Source: Phenylobacterium sp. (GTDB taxonomy: Bacteria > Pseudomonadota > Alphaproteobacteria > Caulobacterales > Caulobacteraceae). From it: a stretch of DNA of 64,000 nucleotides. Positions 56,063 through 64,000 of this stretch are shown here, piece after piece. The notes under the pieces were generated by a model. It worked only from the letters and a program-made list of their open reading frames with translations, did no database searches and had not been told where the DNA came from. Position 1 is the first letter of the stretch. Each line of letters starts with the position of its first letter. The translations under genes were made by a program, and so were the position numbers. The stretch lies in NCBI RefSeq assembly GCF_025351295.1, contig NZ_JANXWD010000010.1, positions 1 through 64,000 of the forward strand, in the 5' to 3' direction.

Positions 56063-56112
56063 GGGGTGGTGGATGCTAGGCTTACGCCGGTGCGCGTGGC
56101 AGAGATGCGGCC

Positions 56113-57267
56113 GTGAGCCAGGAAACCTTCCCCGAGATTCGTGAGGCTGTGCGCCGGCTGTGCGCGCGGTTCCCCGGCGCCTATTGGCGCGCGCTGGATC
56201 GGGAGCGGGCCTATCCGACGGCGTTCGTCGCCGCCCTGACCGAGGCCGGGTTCCTGTCGGTGCTGATCCCCGAGGAATATGGCGGCTCGGGCCTGGGGCT
56301 GGCGGCCGGCGCGGCGGTGTTGGAGGAAATCCACCGCTCGGGCTGCAACGGCGGCGCCTGCCACGCCCAGATGTACACCATGGGCACCCTGTTGCGGCAC
56401 GGGACGGCGACGCAGAAAGAGGCCTACCTGCCGAAGGTGGCGACCGGGGAGCTGCGGCTGCAGGCCTTTGGCGTCACCGAGCCGGACGCCGGCACCGACA
56501 CCACGCGGATCACCACCTTCGCCCGCAAGGACGGCGACAAGTACCTCGTCAACGGCCGCAAGCTGTGGATCAGCCGGGCGGAGCACTCCGACCTGATGGT
56601 GCTGCTCTGCCGCACCACGCCGCGCGACCAGGCGAAGAAGCCGTCGGACGGGATGAGCGTGCTGCTGGTGGATATGCGGACGGCGGTGGGCGCCGGCCTG
56701 ACCATCACGCCGGTCCGCACCATGCTGAACCACGCCACCACGGAGCTACTGTTCGAGGATCTGGAGGTCCCGGCGGAGAACCTGATCGGCGTCGAGGGGC
56801 AGGGGTTCAAATACATCCTGGACGGCATGAACGCCGAGCGGATCCTGATCGCCGCCGAGTGCATCGGCGACGCCAGGTTCTTCATCGACCGGGCCAGCCA
56901 GTACGCCAAGGACCGCGTGGTGTTCGGCCGGCCGATCGGCGAGAACCAGGGCGTCCAGTTCCCACTGGCCCGCGCCTACGTCCAGATGACCTCGGCCAGC
57001 CTGATGGTCGACAAGGCCTCGGCGATGTTCGAGGCGGGCGAGCCCTGCGGCACCGAGGCCAACATGGCCAAGCTCGTGGCCTCCGAGGCCAGCTGGTTCG
57101 CCGCCGACATGTGCCTGCAGACCCACGGCGGCTTCGGCTTCGCCGAGGAGTACGATATCGAGCGCAAGTTCCGCGAGACCCGGCTCTACCAGGTGGCCCC
57201 GATCTCCACGAACCTCATCCTCAGCCATGTGGCGACCCACGTGCTGGGCCAGCCCAAATCCTTCTGA
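56113..57267 (+). CDS. Acyl-CoA dehydrogenase family protein (non-canonical active-site loop)
   Basis: 384 residues, complete ACAD fold: N-terminal helical domain ([21 protein letters not shown]), beta domain with [16 protein letters not shown] and [11 protein letters not shown]-terminal helical domain with [20 protein letters not shown] and [25 protein letters not shown]. At the site where most ACADs have YEGT with the catalytic glutamate, this protein reads [10 protein letters not shown] (358-367), so the base, if any, must lie elsewhere as in isovaleryl-CoA dehydrogenase. GTG start. Followed 15 nt later by a hydratase gene. Confidence 0.9.
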   Translation: MSQETFPEIREAVRRLCARFPGAYWRALDRERAYPTAFVAALTEAGFLSVLIPEEYGGSGLGLAAGAAVLEEIHRSGCNGGACHAQMYTMGTLLRHGTATQKEAYLPKVATGELRLQAFGVTEPDAGTDTTRITTFARKDGDKYLVNGRKLWISRAEHSDLMVLLCRTTPRDQAKKPSDGMSVLLVDMRTAVGAGLTITPVRTMLNHATTELLFEDLEVPAENLIGVEGQGFKYILDGMNAERILIAAECIGDARFFIDRASQYAKDRVVFGRPIGENQGVQFPLARAYVQMTSASLMVDKASAMFEAGEPCGTEANMAKLVASEASWFAADMCLQTHGGFGFAEEYDIERKFRETRLYQVAPISTNLILSHVATHVLGQPKSF

Positions 57268-57282
57268 CCCGGGGCGTTGCCG

Positions 57283-58065
57283 ATGGCCTATGAGACGATC
57301 AAGGTGACCGAGCCACTGGCCGGCGTCACAGTCATCAGTTTCGCCCGGCCCGAGGTCGCCAACGCGCTCTCCACCCAGATGGGCCGCGAGCTGCTGGACG
57401 TCTGGAGCCAGCTGCGCGCCGACCCGGCGCTGCGCTGCGTGATCCTGGCCGGCGAGGGCCGCCACTTCCAGGCCGGCGCGGACCTCAAGGAACGCAACGG
57501 GATGAGCGATGAGGCCTGGGCCGAGCAGCATCGGCTGTTCGAGGCCATGATCCGCGCCCAGCTGGCCTGTCCCGTCCCGATCATCGCCGCCGTGCATGGC
57601 GCGGCCATGGGTGGCGGTTGCGAGATGAGCCTGGCCTGCGACTTCACCTACGCCGCCGACGGCGCGCGGTTCGGGCTGCCCGAGGCCGGCCTGGGGATCA
57701 TGCCGGGCCTGGGCGGGACGCAGCTGCTGACCCGCGCGGTGGGGCCCAGGCGGGCGCTGGAGCTGCTGACCACGGCGGCGCCGTTCACCGCCGCGCAAGC
57801 GCTGGAGTATGGTCTCGTCAGCGGTGTCGTGCCGGCCGAGGCGCTGATGGATACGGTGCTGGTGGTGGCTGCCCAGATCGCCAGCCGCGCGCCGCTGTCG
57901 GTGCGCGGGCTAAAGCGGGTGGTGCACGGCGGCCAGGACCTGGACCTGAAGCAGGCCATGGACCTGGAGCTCACCGTCTACAACCAGCTGTTCACCACGC
58001 AGGACCGCCGCGAAGGCGTGGCCAGTTTCAACGAAAAGCGCTCACCGGCTTTCGAGGGCCGGTGA
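57283..58065 (+). CDS. Enoyl-CoA hydratase/isomerase family protein
   Basis: 260 residues, crotonase fold. Oxyanion-hole segments AGEGRHFQAGADLKE and VHGAAMGGGCEMSLACDFTYAADGARFGLPEAGLGIMPGLGGTQ are present; the glutamate in LPEAGLGIMP corresponds to the general acid of true hydratases. With the dehydrogenase just upstream and the carboxylase across the divergent promoter it could be the methylglutaconyl-CoA hydratase (LiuC/AtuE role). No HMG-CoA lyase gene is in the window. ATG 57283 preferred to TTG 57277. Confidence 0.9.
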   Translation: MAYETIKVTEPLAGVTVISFARPEVANALSTQMGRELLDVWSQLRADPALRCVILAGEGRHFQAGADLKERNGMSDEAWAEQHRLFEAMIRAQLACPVPIIAAVHGAAMGGGCEMSLACDFTYAADGARFGLPEAGLGIMPGLGGTQLLTRAVGPRRALELLTTAAPFTAAQALEYGLVSGVVPAEALMDTVLVVAAQIASRAPLSVRGLKRVVHGGQDLDLKQAMDLELTVYNQLFTTQDRREGVASFNEKRSPAFEGR

Positions 58066-58078
58066 GCCTCGTCTGACG

Positions 58079-58888
58079 TTAGGTCGCCGCGCGGATCACC
58101 CGGCGCGAACGGCGCAGCGCGCCGCCCATGCCGGCGAAGCCGAGCAGCATCAGGGCCCACGCCGCCGGTTCCGGAACCGCGCCGGTTCCCGGACCCACCG
58201 TGAGGTCCCAGTTGGTCACGTCCTGGATCGAATAGGACAGGCCCGTGCCGCCGGTGAAGCCGAAGTATACCTGCGGGCCGAGGCTGCGGAGGTGGAAGGT
58301 CCGGCTGTCGGCAAGGGTCAGCCCGGTCGTGTGGTTGAAGGCCGAATAGCTCAGGTTCGTGCCGTCATAGGCCACCGTCACGTCCACCAGGTCGTCCTGG
58401 TCGCCGAGGTTGAAGTTGTGGATCGGCCCGCCGGTGATGCCGCCGTTGCGGAAGAACGACACGCGGTTGTTATCCCAGCTCTGGAACCCGATGCCGATGT
58501 TGCTGGCGAGGCCGTTCGCGCCGACCCCGCCGCCGCCGCCGCCCACGGCCATGGCGCCGTTCGGGTCGTTCTGGATGATGAAGGTGAGCCCGTCAGCCAA
58601 GGGGCTGAAGCCGGTGTTGGTCATCGAGAAGGTGAAGCTGCTCGTGAACGTCAGGTAGGAGTTGAAGGCGGTACTGATGTAGGCGCTGCCTGCCTCGCCG
58701 ATGTTCGAATTGGGGTCCATCGGATCCCCCAGGTTCGACCCGTCGGTCAGCCGCAGGGCTGTTGGCGTCGCCGTGGCGGAGCCGTTTACCTGCAGGGTGC
58801 TGAAGTCGATGGCCGCAGCCTGAGCCGAAGACCCGATGCACAATAGTGCAACGACCGCGCCAAACGCGGCGAGTTTGTGAGAATACAT
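58079..58888 (-). CDS. L-type lectin-domain PEP-CTERM protein
   Basis: 269 residues: signal peptide (1-24, ALLCIGSSAQA), a legume-lectin-like beta domain (DFSTLQVNGSATATPTALRLTD ... ADGLTFIIQND ... GIGFQSWDNN ... HNFNLGDQDDLVDVTVAYDG) and a C-terminal PEP-CTERM signal (VPEPAAWALMLLGFAGMGGALRRSRR). It is exported and probably processed by an exosortase/archaeosortase encoded elsewhere, and may bind exopolysaccharide. Divergent from the dioxygenase gene. Confidence 0.9.
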   Translation of the reverse strand: MYSHKLAAFGAVVALLCIGSSAQAAAIDFSTLQVNGSATATPTALRLTDGSNLGDPMDPNSNIGEAGSAYISTAFNSYLTFTSSFTFSMTNTGFSPLADGLTFIIQNDPNGAMAVGGGGGGVGANGLASNIGIGFQSWDNNRVSFFRNGGITGGPIHNFNLGDQDDLVDVTVAYDGTNLSYSAFNHTTGLTLADSRTFHLRSLGPQVYFGFTGGTGLSYSIQDVTNWDLTVGPGTGAVPEPAAWALMLLGFAGMGGALRRSRRVIRAAT

Positions 58889-59119
58889 GCCATGGACCCC
58901 TGTTGAATTCCAACTGGGTCGGGCCTGGGTCCGTGTCACCGGCCTGACCGATGCGCACCCTCTTCCTGAAATCCTTGACGCGCAAGGACAGTCGCCTGCG
59001 GGGCGAGTGTGGCCAGCCGGGACGTGTGGAGGGCCTGAGACCGGCGTGGGTGAAACGACCCCGTAGCCCCACGCCGCGCCAGCGCTTAGCCTTGGGTCGA
59101 AAGCCTTCCGGAGCCCGCC

Positions 59120-59971
59120 ATGATCCGACGCGGCATGCCCTATCTGCAGCCTCGCCTCGAACCCGCCAGCGCTGAGACCGAGCAACTCGAGCGCGAGGGC
59201 TACACGATCGTCCGCGGCCTGCTGGAGGCCGCGGCAGTGGCCGAGCTGTGCCAGGAGATCGCCGGCGTCTTCGAGCGCGACCCGCCGGACGATCGCGGAC
59301 CCCGCCCGCAGGAAGACGCGGCGATGTTCCGCTACGCGATGCTGAACCGCAGCCCCGCGGCGCAGCGCGCGGTCGCCAATCCTCGCCTCCTGTCGGTGAT
59401 CGAGCCCCTGCTGGGCGAGGACTGCCACGTGATCGCCAACACCGCCTGGCGCAATCCGGCCGGCCATCCCGGCAGCCATGGCGGCCAGAACTGGCACATC
59501 GACGCCGGGCCGCATGTCCCGCTGCCGGAGGGCGTCCGCTGGCCGGCGGACATTCCGCACCCGGTGTTCGCCCTGGGCGTCCACATCTACCTGATAGACT
59601 GCGCCATCGAGGACGGGCCCACCGGCGTCATCCCCGGCAGCCACCTCTCAGGCCGCCCGCCGCCGCCCGGCCGCCATCTGGATGACGATCTGGCGCACGA
59701 GGGACGGGGCGTGACGCCGCTCCTCGTCAAGGCGGGGGATGCCGGCCTGTTCGTCTCGGACATCTGGCATCGGCGCATGCCCACCCGCGACGGCGACCAC
59801 GGCCGCTTCTTCCTGCAGGTCCACTACGGCCGACGCGACATCGCCCAGAGAATTCTGCCGACCGCCGAGGTCAACCATCTCTCGCCGGAGGCCATCGCGC
59901 GCGCCCAGAGCGGCAGCGAACGCGAGCGCCGCGTCGTCGGCCTGCACCCGGCGTTCTTCTACGACGGGTGA
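59120..59971 (+). CDS. Phytanoyl-CoA dioxygenase (PhyH) family Fe(II)/2-oxoglutarate enzyme
   Basis: 283 residues. Iron-binding facial triad His126-x-Asp128 (NWHIDAGPH) and His217 (DIWHRRMP), followed by the 2-oxoglutarate-binding arginine region (GRFFLQVHYGRRD). N-terminal EREGYTIVRGLLEAAAVAEL is the standard PhyH start. Hydroxylates an unidentified small molecule or lipid. It lies between two PEP-CTERM genes without a shared operon. Confidence 0.87.
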   Translation: MIRRGMPYLQPRLEPASAETEQLEREGYTIVRGLLEAAAVAELCQEIAGVFERDPPDDRGPRPQEDAAMFRYAMLNRSPAAQRAVANPRLLSVIEPLLGEDCHVIANTAWRNPAGHPGSHGGQNWHIDAGPHVPLPEGVRWPADIPHPVFALGVHIYLIDCAIEDGPTGVIPGSHLSGRPPPPGRHLDDDLAHEGRGVTPLLVKAGDAGLFVSDIWHRRMPTRDGDHGRFFLQVHYGRRDIAQRILPTAEVNHLSPEAIARAQSGSERERRVVGLHPAFFYDG

Positions 59972-59986
59972 ACGGCCCCGCTATCC

Positions 59987-60015
59987 TTAACCCTTAAGCC
60001 GTCGTTAACCTTTAA
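59987..60015. promoter_or_regulatory. CtrA-type box TTAA-N7-TTAA with flanking TTAA repeats
   Basis: TTAAGCCGTCGTTAAC at 59994-60009 is a perfect match to the CtrA consensus TTAA-N7-TTAAC. Two more TTAA words flank it at 59987 and 60012, each 3 nt from the core half-sites, giving a symmetric TTAA-N3-TTAA-N7-TTAA-N3-TTAA array. It sits about 130-160 nt upstream of the PEP-CTERM gene at 60146, in the position of a cell-cycle-controlled promoter. It may also reflect a DnaA/CcrM-type regulatory block; no GANTC site is inside it. Confidence 0.65.
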
Positions 60016-60145
60016 GATGAGTGGTCGACCCACGGTCTCCCCCTGCAGGCGAACGGTGTTGCGGTTGCGGCCAGGCCGTTACAAATGGCTAGCATCGTGA
60101 CGTGTGGGGGGAGGGCGCCCCGCAATCACATTGGGGGATGCTGAC

Positions 60146-60937
60146 ATGGTGCGGATTTTGAGGGCGCTTGGCGCCGCAGTGACGCTGGCTGGCCTGATGG
60201 CGCTGCCGGCCGTGGCCTCGGCGGCGGCAGTGACCGTTCTCGACACCTACTACGGCGGCTTGAACAGCTACAACGACGCGCCGCCGGTCTCAGGGGACGT
60301 GATCGGCTCGGCCACCTTCGATATCCAGTCGGCGGTGTTCCAACGCATCGGCGCGGGCGGCAACACCCTGCGCGTAACGATCAACACCAACTACGCGGGC
60401 GCGCCGGAAGCCGGCGCCTCGCTTGGCACCGGCTACGGCGACCTGTTCATCACGCCCGGGGTCAATGCCTGGACCCCGCAAGGCTCCGGTCCGTACTACG
60501 ATACGGACACCTATCAGCCGGGCGACTGGGCCTATGCGTTCGAGATGCCGTTCAATCCGGGCGCCGGCAACACCACCGGGGCTGGAACGCTCTACGACAC
60601 GCTCGGCGGCGCGATCGTCCAGTCGAACGTCGGCGGTGTGTTCACGGGGCCCTATTTCCGCAACTTCCAGGCGGTGCGCTTCACCGACGGCGGCGCCATC
60701 GCGCCCGTGGCGACGGGCGCGTGGACGGTCGGCGCCAACAAGGTGGTCTTCGACATCAACGACAACCATCTGCTGGGCGACAACTTCGCGTTCTCCTGGG
60801 CGATGACCTGCGCCAACGACGTGATCCAGGGCAATGTGGGCCTCGTGCCGGAGCCGGCCTCGTGGGCGCTGATGCTCCTGGGCTTCGCCGCGGTCGGCGC
60901 CGCCGTGCGCCGCCGCAGGGTGACCGCGTCGGCCTGA
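60146..60937 (+). CDS. PEP-CTERM sorting-domain protein of unknown function
   Basis: 263 residues: signal peptide (about 1-27, LAGLMALPAVASAAAV), a beta-rich secreted domain (VTVLDTYYGGLNSYNDAPPVSGDVIG, AYAFEMPFNPGAGNT, GANKVVFDINDNHLLGDNFAFSWAMTCANDVI) and a PEP-CTERM tail (VPEPASWALMLLGFAAVGAAVRRRR). The mid-domain resembles a recurring family of PEP-CTERM proteins with DxYYGG near the start. A CtrA-type box lies upstream and an intrinsic terminator downstream, so it is probably monocistronic and cell-cycle controlled. Confidence 0.88.
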   Translation: MVRILRALGAAVTLAGLMALPAVASAAAVTVLDTYYGGLNSYNDAPPVSGDVIGSATFDIQSAVFQRIGAGGNTLRVTINTNYAGAPEAGASLGTGYGDLFITPGVNAWTPQGSGPYYDTDTYQPGDWAYAFEMPFNPGAGNTTGAGTLYDTLGGAIVQSNVGGVFTGPYFRNFQAVRFTDGGAIAPVATGAWTVGANKVVFDINDNHLLGDNFAFSWAMTCANDVIQGNVGLVPEPASWALMLLGFAAVGAAVRRRRVTASA

Positions 60938-60961
60938 CCCGACCGCTGTTCGGTTTCAGGA

Positions 60962-60992
60962 GGGCGGGGGCCAAAAGCCTCCGCCCTTTTTT
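60962..60992 (+). terminator. Intrinsic terminator after the PEP-CTERM gene
   Basis: GGGCGGGGGC (60962-60971), loop CAAAA, GCCTCCGCCC (60977-60986), then six T (60987-60992). One mismatch in a 10-bp GC stem. It begins 25 nt after the stop codon and is the clearest factor-independent terminator of the window. Confidence 0.85.
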
Positions 60993-61054
60993 GCGTCCGC
61001 GCCTTGGCCAATGGCTGGGATGACGGCTGCCGCGACTACGCATACCGTCGCTTC

Positions 61055-62542
61055 ATGAAGATGCCTGCGCCAGACCCCGCGCTGATCGCCCGCAAGGCCG
61101 AGATCGTGCGCGCGCTGCGGCGGATCGTGCCCGGCGAGGGCGTGGTCGCCGAGCCGTCCGACCTGGTGCCGTTCGAGAGCGACGGGCTGTCGGCCTACCG
61201 CCAGAGCCCGATCGCCGTGGTGCTGCCGGAGACCACCGAGCAGGTGTCGCAGGTGCTGGCCTGGTGCCAAGCCAACGGGGTCAAGGTGGTGCCGCGCGGG
61301 GCCGGCACCTCGCTGTCGGGCGGGGCGCTGCCGCTGGCGGACGGGATCGTGGTCGGGCTGTCGAAGTTCAACCGGGTGCTGGAAGTGGACTACGCCAACC
61401 GCTGCGCCGTGGTGCAGCCGGGGGTGACCAACCTGGCGATCACCGGGGCGGTCGAGGCGGCGGGGTTCTACTACGCGCCCGATCCTTCCAGCCAGATCGC
61501 CTGCACCATCGGCGGCAATGTGGCGGAGAATTCGGGCGGGGTGCACTGCCTGAAGTACGGCCTGACCACCAACAACCTGCTGGGCTGCGAGCTGGTGCTG
61601 ATGAGCGGCGAGGTGGTGCGGCTGGGCGGCAAGGCGATGGACGCCGACGGCTACGACCTGCTGGGCCTGGTCACCGGGTCGGAGGGGCTGCTGGGCATCG
61701 TCACCGAGGTCACCGTCCGCATCCTGCCGCGGCCGCAGACCGCCCAGGCCCTGCTGCTGGGCTTCCCGTCGGTGGAGGCGGCCGGCGCCTGCGTGGGCGA
61801 CATCATCGCCGCCGGCGTCATCCCGGCCGGGCTGGAGATGATGGACAATCCGGCGATCCGGGCGGCGGAGGCCTTCGTGGGCGCCGGCTATCCGGTGGAC
61901 GCCGCGGCGCTGCTGATCGTCGAGCTGGACGGGCCGGAGGCGGAGTGCGCCGAGCTGTCGGGTCACGTGCGGCTGCTGGCCGCCCAGCGCGGCGCGGACT
62001 TCGTCAAGGTCTCCGGCAGCGAGGCGGAGCGGCTGGCGTTCTGGGCCGGGCGCAAGGCGGCGTTCCCGGCGGTCGGGCGGATCGCGCCGGACTACTTCTG
62101 CATGGACGGGACGATCCCGCGGGGCCGGCTCTCGCAGGTGCTGACTCAGATAACCGAGCTGAGCGTCGCATACGGTCTGGGCGTGGCGAATGTGTTCCAT
62201 GCCGGCGACGGCAACCTGCACCCGCTGATCCTGTATGATGTTGATATTAATGGAGATCTTGAGAAGGCCGAGGCGTTCGGGGCGGATATCCTGAAGCTGT
62301 GCGTCGCGGTCGGCGGGGTGCTGACAGGTGAGCATGGCGTAGGCGTCGAGAAGCGCGACCTGATGGGCGAGATGTTCGACGAGACCGACCTGGCCTGCCA
62401 GCAGCGGGTGAAGTGCGCCTTCGACCCCGGCCTGCTGCTGAACCCCGGCAAGGTGTTCCCGGTCCTGCACCGCTGCGCCGAGCTGGGCCGCGTCCACGTC
62501 CACCGGGGCAAGGTCGCCTTCCCCGAACTGCCGCGGTTCTGA
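61055..62542 (+). CDS. glcD: Glycolate oxidase FAD-linked subunit GlcD
   Basis: 495 residues. FAD-binding PCMH domain (VVPRGAGTSLSGGALPLADGIVV, PGVTNLAITGAVEAAGFYYAPDPSSQIACTIGGNVAENSGGVHCLKYG) and FAD-oxidase C domain (NVFHAGDGNLHPLILYD, GGVLTGEHGVGVEKRDLM) are complete. Oxidises glycolate (or D-lactate) to glyoxylate with GlcE and GlcF. ATG 61055; the stop overlaps the glcE start (TGATG). Oddity: from about 62142 to 62345 the codons become atypical, with a core at 62231-62266 (TAT GAT GTT GAT ATT AAT) at about 33% GC, while the protein stays fully conserved. Confidence 0.94.
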   Translation: MKMPAPDPALIARKAEIVRALRRIVPGEGVVAEPSDLVPFESDGLSAYRQSPIAVVLPETTEQVSQVLAWCQANGVKVVPRGAGTSLSGGALPLADGIVVGLSKFNRVLEVDYANRCAVVQPGVTNLAITGAVEAAGFYYAPDPSSQIACTIGGNVAENSGGVHCLKYGLTTNNLLGCELVLMSGEVVRLGGKAMDADGYDLLGLVTGSEGLLGIVTEVTVRILPRPQTAQALLLGFPSVEAAGACVGDIIAAGVIPAGLEMMDNPAIRAAEAFVGAGYPVDAAALLIVELDGPEAECAELSGHVRLLAAQRGADFVKVSGSEAERLAFWAGRKAAFPAVGRIAPDYFCMDGTIPRGRLSQVLTQITELSVAYGLGVANVFHAGDGNLHPLILYDVDINGDLEKAEAFGADILKLCVAVGGVLTGEHGVGVEKRDLMGEMFDETDLACQQRVKCAFDPGLLLNPGKVFPVLHRCAELGRVHVHRGKVAFPELPRF

Positions 62543-63717
62543 TGCTGGACGAGGCGGTCCGCACCCTGAAGCCGACGACGCCCGAGGAGGTGCGCGCCAT
62601 CCTGGCCGAGGCCGGGGCGGCGGCGCGGCATGTGGAGGTGATCGGGGCCGGCACCAAGCGGGCCATCGGCGCCCTGGACCGGGTGGACGTAGTGCTGTCG
62701 ACCCAGCGCCTGGACCGGATCGTCGACTATTCGCCCGAGGAGCTGGTGCTGACGGTGCAGCCGGGCGTCCGCATGGCCGACCTGGAGCGGCTGACCGCGG
62801 CCCGGGGCCAGATGCTGGCCTTCGAGCCGCCGAACTGGACCCGCCTGCTCGGCGCGCGCGGCGAGCCGACCCTGGGCGGGGTGCTGGCGGCGAACCTGTC
62901 GGGGCCGCGGCGGATCCGGGCCGGCGCGGCGCGGGATCACTTCCTGGGCTTCGAGGCGGTCTCCGGGCGCGGCGAGTTGTTCAAGGCCGGCGGCAAGGTG
63001 GTCAAGAACGTCACCGGCTACGACCTGATGAAGCTGATGGCCGGATCGTGGGGCACGCTCGCCGTGCTGACCGAGGTGACCGTCAAGGTGGTCCCGGCGC
63101 CGCGCACCCAGGTCACCCTGCTGCTGTTCGGCCTGGCGGACGTCAAGGCCAGCGAGGCCATGGGGCTGGCGATGAACACGCCGCACGAGGTCACCGGCGC
63201 CGCGCACCTGCCGTCCTATGCCGCGCATGCCCGGCCGCTGAAGGCGCAGATGCCGGTGACGGCGCTGCGGCTGGAGGGGTTCGAGGCGTCGGTGGCGGCG
63301 CGGGCCGAGGCGCTGGCGGCGCTGCTGAAGCCGTTCGGGCGGATCGAGATGCTGGACGTGGCGCACTCGCGGGAGTTCTGGGACCAGGTGCGCGAGGTGG
63401 ACGCCTTCGCCGGCGATCCCCGGCCGCTCTGGCGGTTGTCGCTGCCGCCGGCGGTGGGCTGGCGCGGACCGCACGGCCTGCCGGGCGACGCGCTCTACGA
63501 CTGGGCCGGCGGTCAGGCCTGGCTGATGACCGAGGAGCCGGCGGCCAAGGTGCGGGCCGTGGCGGCCGGGCTGGGCGGCCACGCCCTGTGCCTGCGCGGC
63601 GCGGCCCCGGCGTTCGGTCCGCGAAGCGGGGCGTTGGGCGAGCTGCAGGGCCGGGTGAAGGCGGCGTTCGACCCGCTGGGCGTGCTCAACCCCGGCCGGA
63701 TGGAGGGCGGCGGATGA
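62542..63717 (+). CDS. glcE: Glycolate oxidase FAD-binding subunit GlcE
   Basis: 391 residues, a second PCMH-type FAD domain, shorter than GlcD: VIGAGTKRAIG, LVLTVQPGVRMADLERLTAARGQMLAFEPP, TLGGVLAANLSGPRRIRAGAARDHFLGFEAV, KVVKNVTGYDLMKLMAGSWGTLAVLTEVTVKV. Middle gene of glcDEF, overlapping both neighbours (TGATG with glcD, ATGA with glcF), which indicates translational coupling in a three-subunit complex. Confidence 0.94.
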   Translation: MLDEAVRTLKPTTPEEVRAILAEAGAAARHVEVIGAGTKRAIGALDRVDVVLSTQRLDRIVDYSPEELVLTVQPGVRMADLERLTAARGQMLAFEPPNWTRLLGARGEPTLGGVLAANLSGPRRIRAGAARDHFLGFEAVSGRGELFKAGGKVVKNVTGYDLMKLMAGSWGTLAVLTEVTVKVVPAPRTQVTLLLFGLADVKASEAMGLAMNTPHEVTGAAHLPSYAAHARPLKAQMPVTALRLEGFEASVAARAEALAALLKPFGRIEMLDVAHSREFWDQVREVDAFAGDPRPLWRLSLPPAVGWRGPHGLPGDALYDWAGGQAWLMTEEPAAKVRAVAAGLGGHALCLRGAAPAFGPRSGALGELQGRVKAAFDPLGVLNPGRMEGGG

Positions 63718-64000
63718 GAACTGCGTTCACCGCCGAACAGCTGGCCGACCCGGAGACCGCCGCCAGCGCGGGCGCGATCCGCAAGTGCGTCCACTGCGGG
63801 TTCTGCACCGCCACCTGCCCGACCTATGTGCTGCTGGGCGACGAGCGCGACAGCCCGCGCGGCCGGATCGAACTGATCCGCGAGATGCTGGAGCAGGACG
63901 GCCCGCCGCCGGCCAGCACGGTGACCCACATCGACCGCTGCCTGTCGTGCCTGGCCTGCACCACCACCTGCCCGTCCGGCGTCGACTACGCCCAGCTGAT
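63714..64000 (+). CDS. glcF: Glycolate oxidase iron-sulfur subunit GlcF (5' part; cut by window end)
   Basis: The first 95 codons are visible and contain both 4Fe-4S motifs, CVHCGFCTATCP and CLSCLACTTTCP, of GlcF, the electron-transfer subunit that hands electrons to the membrane quinone pool. ATG 63714 overlaps the glcE stop. The CCG/heterodisulfide-reductase-like C-terminal domains lie outside the window. Confidence 0.93.
   Translation, partial: MRTAFTAEQLADPETAASAGAIRKCVHCGFCTATCPTYVLLGDERDSPRGRIELIREMLEQDGPPPASTVTHIDRCLSCLACTTTCPSGVDYAQL

Noticed and set aside
58073-58085. TGACGTTAGGTCG, resembling the TGAC-N5-GTCA palindrome
   Set aside because: The last base breaks the symmetry and it lies between two convergent 3' ends, where an operator is not expected.

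Overview
The window is very GC-rich, densely coded DNA in the style of an aerobic alphaproteobacterium of the Caulobacterales (Caulobacter/Phenylobacterium type). I infer this from strong G/C third-position codon bias, a Tad/Cpa pilus locus, a canonical CtrA-type box (TTAA-N7-TTAA), alphaproteobacterial PEP-CTERM proteins and many acyl-CoA/terpenoid-type catabolic genes. I saw no rRNA, tRNA, CRISPR array, integrase or transposase.

Layout. 1-6.6 kb: the 5' end of a brnT-like toxin gene, an acyl-CoA ligase, then a membrane-lipid modification cluster (DUF2177, cyclopropane-synthase-like methyltransferase, DUF1295; divergently an FAD oxidoreductase and DUF1365). The two arms are separated by what looks like a symmetric divergent ECF-sigma promoter. 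6.7-8.9 kb: LemA and two TPM-domain proteins. 9.2-11.9 kb: a two-subunit molybdenum hydroxylase (IorAB type). 12.0-12.8 kb: two decayed genes side by side, a DUF4160 remnant before an intact DUF2442 gene and an internally deleted acetyl-CoA carboxylase. 12.8-21.1 kb: an AhpD-like protein, a tandem-EthD protein, an NAD-dependent reductase, a secreted protein, an exported alpha/beta hydrolase and two tandem paralogous MFS transporters. 21.1-27.1 kb: a CoxE/MoxR pair and a lysine-catabolic pair with its divergent Lrp regulator. 27.3-35.7 kb: a hybrid histidine kinase, a PHP-type hydrolase, thiolase plus DUF35, and small proteins. 35.8-41.1 kb: a P450 / phosphotransferase / DUF6285 operon divergent from a lipocalin-like protein, and a Cys/Met-metabolism PLP enzyme. 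41.2-48.1 kb: cpaB-cpaC-cpaE-cpaF/tadA-tadB-tadC. 48.3-58.1 kb: aldo-keto reductase, CoA transferase, and a 3-methylcrotonyl- or geranyl-type carboxylase pathway (biotin subunit, carboxyltransferase, ligase, acyl-CoA dehydrogenase, hydratase). 58.1-61 kb: two PEP-CTERM proteins flanking a phytanoyl-CoA dioxygenase-like gene. 61-64 kb: glcD-glcE-glcF, the last cut by the window end.

Cross-cutting signals. A 13-bp palindrome (TGAC-N5-GTCA) lies before both MFS transporters at an identical 78-nt distance from the start codon, and again between the P450 operon and its divergent partner, suggesting one catabolic regulon. At least nine intergenic inverted repeats of several families are scattered through the window, and one appears to supply the start codon and N-terminus of a secreted hydrolase. 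Four convergent gene pairs end in a shared 4-bp palindrome (CTAG or TTAA) that is the stop codon on both strands. I found no clearly new multi-gene system. The best leads are the divergent ECF promoter, the TGAC-N5-GTCA regulon, the CtrA box before a PEP-CTERM gene and the pair of deletion fossils.
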